A stretch of 64,000 nucleotides of DNA. Source: Nitrospirillum amazonense. GTDB taxonomy: Bacteria > Pseudomonadota > Alphaproteobacteria > Azospirillales > Azospirillaceae. Within the stretch, counting starts at the first letter, position 1. Every line of letters starts with the position of its first letter. Below are positions 43,505 through 51,347 of the stretch, piece after piece. Below the pieces are notes generated by a model. It worked only from the letters and a program-made list of their open reading frames with translations. It had not been told where the DNA came from and searched no databases. The stretch spans positions 1 to 64,000 of the forward strand of contig NZ_VITV01000001.1 in the NCBI RefSeq assembly GCF_007828035.1. The letters are read 5' to 3'. Both the position numbers and the translations under genes were made by a program.

Positions 43505-44158
43505 CTAGAGGGCGCGGCGCAGCGTCAAATTGATGCGCCGCGCGCCCAGCAGCGGGTGTGTGCCCGCCTTCAGCGGCAGGATGCCGTGATGGAACAGGCG
43601 CGACGGCCCGCCCCAGACCACCACATCGCCATGGGTCAGCGCCACCCGGCGCACGGGATCGTTCCGCTTCAGCCCGCCGAACTGGAAGGTGGCCGGCAGG
43701 CCCAGGGATAGCGACACGATGGGGTGGCCCTTGTCCCGCTCATCCCGGTCCTGGTGCAGGGTCAGGCGCGCGCCGGGTTCATACTGGTTGATCAGGCAGG
43801 CGTCGGGATCGAACCCAGCGTAGCCGGCCTCCGCCGCCGCTGCGCGCGCCAGGACGCGCACCGCCCCGGGCAGGGGCGGCCACGGCAGGCCGGTCAGCGG
43901 ATCCTGAGGCGCGTAGCGATAGCCGGACCGGTCGGTGACCCAGCCGGCGGGCCCGCAGTTGGTCATGGCCACGGACATCTCGAACCCGCCGGGCGTCACC
44001 ATGCGGCGGAAGGGGGCGGCGGCCGTGACGTGCGCCAGGGCCGCCAGCAGATCCTCGACACGGGGCAGCGCCCAGCCGCGCAGCAGCACGGCCCCGGGCC
44101 CGATCTCCTCCCGTGCCGGCGGGGGCGGCTCCAGCCCGGCCAGCAGATCGGTCATCAT
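43505..44158 (-). CDS. alkB: DNA oxidative demethylase AlkB
   Basis: 217 residues. AlkB is an Fe(II)/2-oxoglutarate dioxygenase that reverses 1-methyladenine and 3-methylcytosine in DNA, releasing formaldehyde. The core is NQYEPGARLTLHQDRDE with iron ligands His135 and Asp137; the third ligand is His191 in RLFHHGI, and 2-oxoglutarate is held by the Arg residues of RRINLTLR. TNCGPAGWVTDRSGYRY matches the nucleotide-recognition lid of E. coli AlkB. The start overlaps the stop of the DUF72 gene (ATGA), so it is coupled to it. A second ATG directly follows the first. Confidence 0.94.
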   Translation of the reverse strand: MMTDLLAGLEPPPPAREEIGPGAVLLRGWALPRVEDLLAALAHVTAAAPFRRMVTPGGFEMSVAMTNCGPAGWVTDRSGYRYAPQDPLTGLPWPPLPGAVRVLARAAAAEAGYAGFDPDACLINQYEPGARLTLHQDRDERDKGHPIVSLSLGLPATFQFGGLKRNDPVRRVALTHGDVVVWGGPSRLFHHGILPLKAGTHPLLGARRINLTLRRAL

Positions 44159-44904
44159 CCCAGGCGTTCGATGAGGGCCATGGCGGCGGCAGGGTTGCGC
44201 ACCTTGTGGCCGCTGATGACGTAGAGATAGACATCCTTGCCGCCCGATGCCCAGTCCTTGGCCTTCTTGGCCCAGGCGTCCAGGGCGGCCTCGCTGTAGC
44301 CTTTCTCCTCCCCCTCCGTCGTGCCCATGATGCGGGCATAGGTAAAGGGGGCGGTGTCGACCTCGATCTCCGGATAGTCGCTATCGGCGGCGTGGATCAC
44401 GGCGACGCCGTGCTTTTTCGCCAACTCAGTGAACGCGGGATCGCGGAAGCTGTCGTGCCGCACTTCCACCGCGTGACGCAGCGCCCGCCCGCCCGCCTCG
44501 GCCGGCAAGGCCGCCAGGAAGGCGCCGAAATCCTCCGAATCGAACTTCTTGGTCGGCATGAACTGCCAATTGATGGGGCCTAGCTTGTCCTTCAGCTCCA
44601 GCACGCCGCTGTCGATGAAGCGCTGCACCGACTCCGCGGCCTCCGCCAGCACGCGGCGGTTGGTGGTGAAACGCGGCCCCTTGAGGGAGAAGACGAAATC
44701 GTCCGGCGTCTCGTCATGCCACTTGGCGAAGCTCTCGGGCTTCTGGGAGCCGTAATAGGTGCCGTTGATCTCGATGGAGCTGAGCTTGCGGCTGGCGTAT
44801 TCCAGCTCCCGTTTCTGGGTCAGGCCGTCGGGGTAGAAGGTGCCCCGCCAGGGCTCGTACGTCCAACCGCCGATGCCCACCCGGATACGGCCCTGCTTCG
44901 CCAT
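44155..44904 (-). CDS. DUF72 family protein (YecE-like)
   Basis: 249 residues from MAKQGRIRVGIGGWTYEPWR at 44904; the longer frame to 45009 lacks family sequence. DUF72 proteins are TIM-barrel-like: GGWTYEPWRGTFYPDGL, LEYASRKLSSIEINGTYYGSQ, VFSLKGPRFTTNRR, GPINWQFMPTKKF and AVEVRHDSFRD are all family features. The biochemical role is not established; some members are linked to nucleic-acid or iron-sulfur processes. It is coupled to alkB by a four-base overlap and follows the formaldehyde genes on the same strand. Confidence 0.88.
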   Translation of the reverse strand: MAKQGRIRVGIGGWTYEPWRGTFYPDGLTQKRELEYASRKLSSIEINGTYYGSQKPESFAKWHDETPDDFVFSLKGPRFTTNRRVLAEAAESVQRFIDSGVLELKDKLGPINWQFMPTKKFDSEDFGAFLAALPAEAGGRALRHAVEVRHDSFRDPAFTELAKKHGVAVIHAADSDYPEIEVDTAPFTYARIMGTTEGEEKGYSEAALDAWAKKAKDWASGGKDVYLYVISGHKVRNPAAAMALIERLG

Positions 44905-45048
44905 CGCTTCCTCCCCTCGCCAATCGCCGACGTCGCATAGCGCGCCGCGCATCGTCCGTCCCCCCGTTTCCTCACACGGAAACGGGCGGCCCCGCCATAG
45001 GTGGGACACGCCCGGGAAACGTCAACGGTGTCGGAGGCAAGAACGCCT

Positions 45049-45891
45049 TCAGGCCTTCAGCCGTTCCGCGTGCCATTCCAGATGGTCGCGCATGAAGGTG
45101 GAAATGAAGAAGTAGGAATGGTCGTAGCCCTCCTGCAGCCGCAGGGTCAGGGGGATGCCGGCATCAGCGCAGGCCTGACGCAGCAGCTCCGGCCGCAGCT
45201 GGTTTTCCAGGAAGCTGTCGGCCGTACCCTGGTCCACCAGCAGGTCGGGCAGCCGCGCGCCATCCTGGATCAGCGCCACGGTGTCGTGGCGGCGCCAGGC
45301 GGCCGGGTCGTCGCCCAGGTAGCCGGGCAGCGCCTTCTGCCCCCAGGGCACCTGGGTGGGGGCCACGATGGGCGCGAAGGCGGAGACGGACTTGAAACGG
45401 CCCGGGTGGCGCAGGGCCACGGTCAGGGCACCGTGCCCGCCCATGGAATGGCCGGTGATGCCCTGGCGGTCCATGTCGACGGGGAAGTTGGCGGCCACCA
45501 CCTCCGGCAACTCCTTGGTGACGTAGGACCACATGCGGAAATGCGGCGCCCACGGCGCTTGCGTGGCGTCGACATAGAAGCCCGCACCCTGGCCCATGTC
45601 CCAGGCGGCATCATCGGCCACGCCCTCGCCCCGCGGGCTGGTGTCGGGGCAGACGATGACCAGCCCCAGCTCGGCCGCCGCCTGCCGGAACTCGCCCTTG
45701 TCGGTCACGTTGGCATGGGTGCAGGTCAGGCCCGACAGATACCAAAGTACGGGCAGCTTGGCGCCATTCGTGGCTTGAGGCGGCAGGAAGACGCTGAACA
45801 CCATGGGCGTGCCGGTCTCGGCCGAGGCATGGCGGTAGACGCCCTGGATCCCGCCATGGCTGCGGCTGGTGGATACGGTCTCAAGGGTCAT
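45049..45891 (-). CDS. fghA: S-formylglutathione hydrolase
   Basis: 280 residues from MTLETVSTSRSHGG at 45891, with GGAGG seven bases upstream (an in-frame ATG at 45909 is less likely). This esterase-D-type hydrolase splits S-formylglutathione into formate and glutathione. The nucleophile Ser is in GITGHSMGGHGAL; LSGLTCTHANVTDKGEFR carries the oxyanion Leu-Thr-Cys loop; the acid and base are in DQGTADSFL and GYDHSYFFISTF. It lies 66 bases after frmA, forming the glutathione-dependent formaldehyde detoxification pair. Confidence 0.95.
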   Translation of the reverse strand: MTLETVSTSRSHGGIQGVYRHASAETGTPMVFSVFLPPQATNGAKLPVLWYLSGLTCTHANVTDKGEFRQAAAELGLVIVCPDTSPRGEGVADDAAWDMGQGAGFYVDATQAPWAPHFRMWSYVTKELPEVVAANFPVDMDRQGITGHSMGGHGALTVALRHPGRFKSVSAFAPIVAPTQVPWGQKALPGYLGDDPAAWRRHDTVALIQDGARLPDLLVDQGTADSFLENQLRPELLRQACADAGIPLTLRLQEGYDHSYFFISTFMRDHLEWHAERLKA

Positions 45892-45957
45892 GAGGGGGCC
45901 TCCAGACATAGGAAGACCGGGCGCGGCGGCCGCGCCCGGTCCTGACGGCGGATCAAA

Positions 45958-47067
45958 TCAATACACCACCACCGAGCGGATGCTTTCGCCGGCGTGCATG
46001 AGATCAAAACCCTTGTTGATCTCGTCCAGGCTCAGGGTATGGGTGATCATGGGGTCGATCTGGATCTTCCCGTTCATGTACCAGTCGACGATCTTGGGCA
46101 CGTCGGTGCGGCCCTTGGCGCCGCCGAAGGCGGAGCCCTTCCACACGCGGCCGGTAACCAGCTGGAAGGGACGGGTGGAGATCTCCTTGCCGGCCTCGGC
46201 CACGCCGATGACCACGGACACGCCCCAGCCGCGATGGCATGCTTCCAGCGCCTGGCGCATCACCAGGGTGTTGCCCGTGCAGTCGAAGGTGTAGTCGGCG
46301 CCGCCATCGGTCAGGGCCACCAGGTGCTGGACGATGTCGCCCTCAACCTTCTTCGGGTTGACGAAATGGGTCATGCCGAAGCGGCGGCCCCATTCCTCCT
46401 TGCTGTCGTTGATGTCGACGCCGACGATCTTGTCGGCGCCCACCATCCTGGCGCCCTGGATGACGTTCAGGCCGATGCCGCCCAGGCCGAAGACGACGAC
46501 GTTGGCGCCGGGTTCCACCTTCGCCGTCTTCACCACGGCGCCCACGCCGGTAGTGACGCCGCAGCCGATGTAGCAGGAGGTGTTGAAGGGCGCGTCCTCC
46601 CGGATCTTGGCCAGAGCGATCTCCGGCAGCACCGTGAAGTTGGAGAAGGTGGAGCAGCCCATGTAGTGGAAAATGGGCTGGCCCTTGTAGCTGAAGCGGC
46701 TGGTGCCATCGGGCATCAGGCCCTTGCCCTGGGTCGCGCGGATGGCGGTGCACAGGTTGGTCTTGCCGGACAGGCAGGATTTGCACTGGCGGCATTCCGG
46801 CGTGTACAGCGGGATGACGTGGTCGCCCGGCTTCACGCTGGTGACGCCCGGTCCCACCTCGCGCACGATGCCGGCGCCCTCATGGCCCAGGATGGACGGG
46901 AACAGGCCTTCGCTGTCCAGGCCGTCCAGCGTGTAGGCGTCGGTGTGGCAGATGCCTGTGGCCATGATCTCGACCAGGACTTCGCCCGTCTTGGGGCCCT
47001 CCAGGTCCACTTCCACGATCTCCAGGGGCTTCTTCGCCTCGAACGCCACGGCGGCACGGGTCTTCAT
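45958..47067 (-). CDS. frmA: S-(hydroxymethyl)glutathione dehydrogenase / class III alcohol dehydrogenase
   Basis: 369 residues, a zinc-dependent dehydrogenase oxidising S-hydroxymethylglutathione to S-formylglutathione with NAD; it also reduces S-nitrosoglutathione. Catalytic zinc ligands lie in [14 protein letters not shown] and [15 protein letters not shown]; the structural zinc uses the Cys cluster [34 protein letters not shown] binds [18 protein letters not shown]-like sequence ([13 protein letters not shown]) is the class III mark. The gene is first in a leftward set with fghA, DUF72 and alkB, and is divergent from a LysR regulator. Confidence 0.96.
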   Translation of the reverse strand: MKTRAAVAFEAKKPLEIVEVDLEGPKTGEVLVEIMATGICHTDAYTLDGLDSEGLFPSILGHEGAGIVREVGPGVTSVKPGDHVIPLYTPECRQCKSCLSGKTNLCTAIRATQGKGLMPDGTSRFSYKGQPIFHYMGCSTFSNFTVLPEIALAKIREDAPFNTSCYIGCGVTTGVGAVVKTAKVEPGANVVVFGLGGIGLNVIQGARMVGADKIVGVDINDSKEEWGRRFGMTHFVNPKKVEGDIVQHLVALTDGGADYTFDCTGNTLVMRQALEACHRGWGVSVVIGVAEAGKEISTRPFQLVTGRVWKGSAFGGAKGRTDVPKIVDWYMNGKIQIDPMITHTLSLDEINKGFDLMHAGESIRSVVVY

Positions 47068-47220
47068 GGGTGCGTTTCCTATCTGGTGCAGGATTGATGC
47101 CGGCGCCTTCCCCCTCCAGAGTAAGGGGAAACCGGCCCGTGAGCCGCCACCTTACGCCAAGGCGGGCGCCCCCGTCCGCGCGACTATAGTATCGATTTCC
47201 CCGGCAACGATATCCTGACC

Positions 47221-48168
47221 ATGCTGATCGAGAACCTGACCGACATCACCATCTTCATCCGCGTCGTCGCCACCGGCAGCCTGTCGGCGGCGGCGCGGGA
47301 GCTGGACCTGTCGCTGGCGGTGGTGTCCAAGCGCCTGGCGCGGCTGGAGGAACGGCTGGGCGTGCGCCTGGCCAACCGCACCACCCGGCGATTCAGCCTG
47401 ACGGATGAGGGGTTGGAGTTCCATGAGCGCTGCGTGCGCATCGTCGCCGACCTGGAGGAGGCGCAGGATCTGGTGGCCAGCCGCCGGCGCGCCGCCACCG
47501 GCCTGCTGCGGGTGACGGCCACGGCCGCCTTCGCCCGCCGCCACATAGCCCCCCGCCTGCCCCGCTTCCACGCCCAGTATCCCGACGTGCGGGTGCAGGT
47601 GCTGGTGACCGACACGGTGGTGGATCTGGTGGAGGCCGGCATCGACGTCGCCATCCGCCAGGCGGCCCTGCCCGACAGCACCCTGATGGTGCGCTGGCTG
47701 GCACCCAACTATCGCATCCCCTGCGCCGCCCCCGGCTACATCGCCCAACATGGCGAGCCGGCGACGCCGCAGGACCTGCTGCACCACCACTGCATCGTCA
47801 TGGGCGACCCGCCCATGTCCACCTGGCGCTTCGACTGCCGCGAGGCGCTGGGCGAACCGGTGGCGGTGGAAATCCGCCCCCTGATCCAGACCAATGACGG
47901 CGAGGTCGGCCACGCCGCCGCCCTGGCTGGCTCGGGCATCGTGCTGAAATCCATCTGGGACATCTGCGACGACCTGGCGACCGGCCGCCTCAAGGGCCTG
48001 CTGCCGCAGTACCACTCCCCCGCCCCGGCCATCCAGGCCGTCTACCCCGCCGGCCGCCACGCCGCCGCCAAGCTGCGCGCCTTCCTGGATTTCCTGTCGG
48101 CGGAACTGAAGGCCGACCCGTGCTGGGGGGTGGCCAACCGGCCAGCGCGCGACACCGTCACGGCCTGA
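47221..48168 (+). CDS. LysR-family transcriptional regulator
   Basis: 315 residues. The N-terminal winged helix-turn-helix reads IFIRVVATGSLSAAARELDLSLAVVSKRLARLEERLGVRL, followed by a periplasmic-binding-protein-like effector domain (LLRVTATAAFARRHIAPRLPRF, VDLVEAGIDVAIRQAALPDST). It is divergent from frmA across 153 bases, so control of the formaldehyde genes is possible but not shown. A dyad-like ACTATAGTATCGAT lies at 47182-47195. Its 3' end overlaps the convergent sensor kinase by 11 bases. Confidence 0.92.
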   Translation: MLIENLTDITIFIRVVATGSLSAAARELDLSLAVVSKRLARLEERLGVRLANRTTRRFSLTDEGLEFHERCVRIVADLEEAQDLVASRRRAATGLLRVTATAAFARRHIAPRLPRFHAQYPDVRVQVLVTDTVVDLVEAGIDVAIRQAALPDSTLMVRWLAPNYRIPCAAPGYIAQHGEPATPQDLLHHHCIVMGDPPMSTWRFDCREALGEPVAVEIRPLIQTNDGEVGHAAALAGSGIVLKSIWDICDDLATGRLKGLLPQYHSPAPAIQAVYPAGRHAAAKLRAFLDFLSAELKADPCWGVANRPARDTVTA

Positions 48169-49234
48169 GCGGCAGCCTGATCTCGAACGCCACGCCCTGC
48201 GGCGTCACCGGCTCCGCCCGCACGTCGCCGCCATGGGCGCGGGCGATGGCCTGGACGACGGCCAGGCCCAGGCCGGTGCCGCCGCTGATGCGGGCACGGG
48301 AATCGTCGGCGCGCCAGAAGGGGTCAAAGGCGTGGGCCTCCATGCCTGGCGGCAGGCCGGGCCCCTCGTCCGCCACACGCAGGACGACGCTGCCCGCCTC
48401 GGCTTTCGTCTCCACCCGCACCCGGCCGGGGGCGGCGTAGCGGCGGGCGTTCTCCAGCAAGGCCAGCAGGGCCTGGCGGACGCGGGCACCATCGGCCGAC
48501 ACCTCCAGCGGCGCCAGGTCGGTTTCGATCGCCAGGCCGGCGGCGGCGCAGGTGGGGCCCACCAGGGCGACCACGGCCGCCGCCTCCGCCGCCACGTCCA
48601 CCTGGTCGCGCCGCAGCTCCAGCCGGCCGCTCTGCGCCAGGGTCAGCAGCTTGAGGTCGTCGACAATGCGGGTCAGCAGGTCCACCTGCCCCACCAGCCC
48701 GCGGAAGGCTTCCATGTCCGGGGTGAACACGCCGTCGGCATAACCCTGCAGGCGGCCGCGCAGGATGGTCAGGGGCGTGCGCAGCTCATGCGCGATGGCC
48801 ACGTTCCAGGTGCGCATCTCGATGGCGGCGCGCTCCAGCTGAGCCGCCATGGCGTTGAAGTCCTGCACCAGTTGCTTGGTCTCGCGGAATCCGCTCTCGT
48901 CCACCGGGGCGCGGGCCGTCAGGTCGCCGCCGGCGATGCGCTTGGCGGCCCCGGCCACCGCGTCCAGCGGGGCGATCAGCCGGCGGGCGAAGCGCACCGC
49001 GGCCCGCGCCGCCATGGCGACGCCCACCATGCCCAGCAACGCCGTGACCGACCAGTCCATGACATGCTGCCAGATGCCGGGCGGATGGTGGAACAGGTCC
49101 GGCCACAGCCGGAACATGAGGGTGAAGAAGATGGTGAGGCCCACGGTCATGAGCACCAGGGCCAGGCCGGTGACCGCGGCCATGGACAGCACCAGCTGCC
49201 GGTTCAGGCCGGTGATGCGCCGGAAGTGCCACAT
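48158..49234 (-). CDS. Sensor histidine kinase of the RND efflux operon (BaeS/AdeS-like)
   Basis: 358 residues. Two N-terminal membrane segments (LVLSMAAVTGLALVLMTVGLTIFF and VTALLGMVGVAMAARA) enclose a very short periplasmic part, so it probably senses within the membrane. HAMP is around RLIAPLDAVAGAAKRIAGGDL. The H-box is IAHELRTPLTILRGRLQGY; ATPase motifs are LLALLENARRYAAPG, DEGPGLPPG and GTGLGLAVVQAIARAHGG. It starts one base after the response regulator stop and is the last gene of the efflux operon. Confidence 0.92.
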   Translation of the reverse strand: MWHFRRITGLNRQLVLSMAAVTGLALVLMTVGLTIFFTLMFRLWPDLFHHPPGIWQHVMDWSVTALLGMVGVAMAARAAVRFARRLIAPLDAVAGAAKRIAGGDLTARAPVDESGFRETKQLVQDFNAMAAQLERAAIEMRTWNVAIAHELRTPLTILRGRLQGYADGVFTPDMEAFRGLVGQVDLLTRIVDDLKLLTLAQSGRLELRRDQVDVAAEAAAVVALVGPTCAAAGLAIETDLAPLEVSADGARVRQALLALLENARRYAAPGRVRVETKAEAGSVVLRVADEGPGLPPGMEAHAFDPFWRADDSRARISGGTGLGLAVVQAIARAHGGDVRAEPVTPQGVAFEIRLPLRP

Positions 49235-49235
49235 C

Positions 49236-49925
49236 CTAGACGGCCGGTCCCAGGCGATAGCCCACGCCCCGCACCCCTTCCATGAAGCCGCCGGCGCCGG
49301 CGGCCTGCAGCTTGCGCCGGATGTTGCTGGCGTGGCTGTCGATGGTGCGTTCCAGCGTGTCGCCCTCGGGCAGGCAGGCGTCGATCAGTTCCCCTCGCGT
49401 GAAAGCGCGGGTGGGAGCCCGCATCATGTGGGCCAGGATGCGGAATTCCGTCAGCGTCAGGTCCAGCCGGTTGCGCTTCCCCTCCGTGGTCACCACCGCC
49501 ATGTGGGCGGTCAGGTCCAATTCCAGCCCGCCCAGCCGCAGCAGGGTCTGCCCCTCGGTGGAGCGGGTGCGGCGCAGGACGGCCTTGACCCGCGCCACCA
49601 CCTCCAGCGGGTTGAAGGGCTTCACGATGTAGTCGTCGGCGCCGATGCGCAGGGCCTGCAGCTTGTCCAGATCCTCGCTCAGCGCCGTCACCATGATGAC
49701 CGGGGTGTCGCCGCGCCGGCGCAGCTCGGCCAGCACCTCGTACCCGTCCACCCTGGGCATCTTCACGTCCAGGATGACCAGGTCGGGCGGCAGGGCGCGG
49801 TGCAGGTCCAGCGCCACCTGGCCGTTGATGGCGGTGACGGTGCGCAGGCCTTCCCGCTCCAGATAGCCCTGCAGGATGCTGGCGATCTCCGGCTCGTCCT
49901 CGGCAATCAGCACCAGGAAGCTCAT
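49236..49925 (-). CDS. OmpR-family response regulator of the RND efflux operon
   Basis: 229 residues. The receiver has LIAEDEPEIASIL, phospho-acceptor Asp in DLVILDVKMPRVDGYE, Thr in VTALSED and Lys in YIVKPFNPLEV. The C-terminal winged helix is of the OmpR type (LTEFRILAHMMRAPTRAFTRGELIDAC, ERTIDSHASNIRRKLQAAG, GVRGVGYRL). It is close in form to BaeR/AdeR, which activate RND pumps. It lies 15 bases after the outer membrane gene, so the pump and its regulators are probably one autoregulated operon. Confidence 0.93.
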   Translation of the reverse strand: MSFLVLIAEDEPEIASILQGYLEREGLRTVTAINGQVALDLHRALPPDLVILDVKMPRVDGYEVLAELRRRGDTPVIMVTALSEDLDKLQALRIGADDYIVKPFNPLEVVARVKAVLRRTRSTEGQTLLRLGGLELDLTAHMAVVTTEGKRNRLDLTLTEFRILAHMMRAPTRAFTRGELIDACLPEGDTLERTIDSHASNIRRKLQAAGAGGFMEGVRGVGYRLGPAV

Positions 49926-49940
49926 GATCCCGGTCCCTTC

Positions 49941-51347
49941 CTATTTCACCCCGCCGCCCAGCACCTGGTACAGCGTGACCAGGTTGCCGGCATCGGTCAG
50001 TTGCACCGACACCAGGGTCTGCTGCGCGGAATAGAGGGTGCGCTGGGCGTCCAGGGCGTTCAGATAGCTGTCCGCCCCCTGCTTGTAACGGGCCTGCGAC
50101 AAGTCGTAGCTGGTCTGGGCGCTGCGCACCGTGGCCTGCTGGGCGTCCAGCTGCTCGGCGATGGTCCCACGGCGGGCCAGGGCGTTCGCCACCTCCTTGA
50201 ACGCGGTCTGGATGGTCTTCTCATAGGTCGCCACCGCCGCCTGCTGCGTGGCCTTGGCATAGTCCAGGTTGGCCTGGTTGGCGCCATTGTCGAAGATGGG
50301 CACCGAGACCGAGGGCGTGAAGCTCAGCGATTGCGACTGGGCCTGGAACAGGTTGCCGAAGGCCGAACTGGCGAAGCCCGCCGCCGTCGTCAGGCTGACG
50401 GTGGGGAAGAAGGCGGCGCGGGCGGCGCCGATGTTGGCGTTGGCCGACTTCAGGCTATGCTCCGCCGACAGCACGTCCGGCCGGTTCAGCAGCACGTCGG
50501 TGCTGATCCCCGCCGGCAGGGCCGCCAGGGTGAAGGTGCGGCCCTCGATGCCATCCGGCAGATGGGCGGGGTCCACCGGCCCGCCCGTCAGCGTCTCCAG
50601 CGCGTTCAGGTCCTGCGCCACCAGGGTGGTGTAATTGGCGACGTCCGCCCGCGCCGTCTGATAGACGGTGTCGGCCTCCGCCGCGTCCAGCCGGGTGGCG
50701 ACGCCGTTGCTGAGGCGCTTGCGCGTCACGTCGGCGGAATGCTGGGCGCTTTCCATGGTCGCTTGCGCAATGCGCAGCAGGCTCTTGTCGGCGGCGTAGG
50801 TGATGTAGGCGCTGGCCACCTCGGAAATCAGGCTGATGCGGGTGGCCCGCGCCGTCTCCTCCTCCGCCAGATAGGTCTCAAGGTCCGCCCGCGTCAGGCT
50901 GGCGACGCGGCCGAACAGGTCGGCCTCGAAGGCGCTGACACCGACGGCGGCGGACAGGGACTTGGTCTCCTGCCGGTTGGACCCGGCCCCGGTGCGGCTG
51001 TAGCTGCCGCTGGCCGAGGCGTTCACCGTCGGCAGCTGCGCCGCCTCCTGCACCCGGTACTTGGCCCGGGCGGCCAGCACGTTCTGCACCGCCACCCGCA
51101 GGTCGCGGTTGTTGTCCAGCGCCTGGCCGACGACGGCGCGCAGGTCGGCGTCGACGAAGAAGTCCTGCCAGCCCGTCTCCGCCACCGGCGTGGCGGCAGA
51201 GGCCGGTGGGGCATAGGCGGCCCCCTGCGGCCAGGCGGTCGGCACCGGCGCCGCGGGACGCTGATAGTCCGGATCCAGCGAGATGCAGCCGGCCAGCAGG
51301 CTAAGCGCCAGAAGGGAGGTGGTGGTGCGCAAGAACGGCCGCGTCAT
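49941..51347 (-). CDS. Outer membrane factor lipoprotein (NodT/OprM family)
   Basis: 468 residues from the ATG at 51347, which shares one base with the RND pump stop (TGATG); a GTG three bases earlier is an alternative. The signal ends in LLALSLLAGC, so the mature N terminus is lipidated Cys. The two TolC repeats show ALDNNRDLRVAVQNVLAARAKYRVQ, LFGRVASLTRADLETYLAEEE, SAEHSLKSANANIGAARAAFFP and SVPIFDNGANQANLDYAKATQ, all typical of OprM/NodT. It forms the outer membrane channel of the tripartite pump with the two preceding genes. Confidence 0.93.
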   Translation of the reverse strand: MTRPFLRTTTSLLALSLLAGCISLDPDYQRPAAPVPTAWPQGAAYAPPASAATPVAETGWQDFFVDADLRAVVGQALDNNRDLRVAVQNVLAARAKYRVQEAAQLPTVNASASGSYSRTGAGSNRQETKSLSAAVGVSAFEADLFGRVASLTRADLETYLAEEETARATRISLISEVASAYITYAADKSLLRIAQATMESAQHSADVTRKRLSNGVATRLDAAEADTVYQTARADVANYTTLVAQDLNALETLTGGPVDPAHLPDGIEGRTFTLAALPAGISTDVLLNRPDVLSAEHSLKSANANIGAARAAFFPTVSLTTAAGFASSAFGNLFQAQSQSLSFTPSVSVPIFDNGANQANLDYAKATQQAAVATYEKTIQTAFKEVANALARRGTIAEQLDAQQATVRSAQTSYDLSQARYKQGADSYLNALDAQRTLYSAQQTLVSVQLTDAGNLVTLYQVLGGGVK

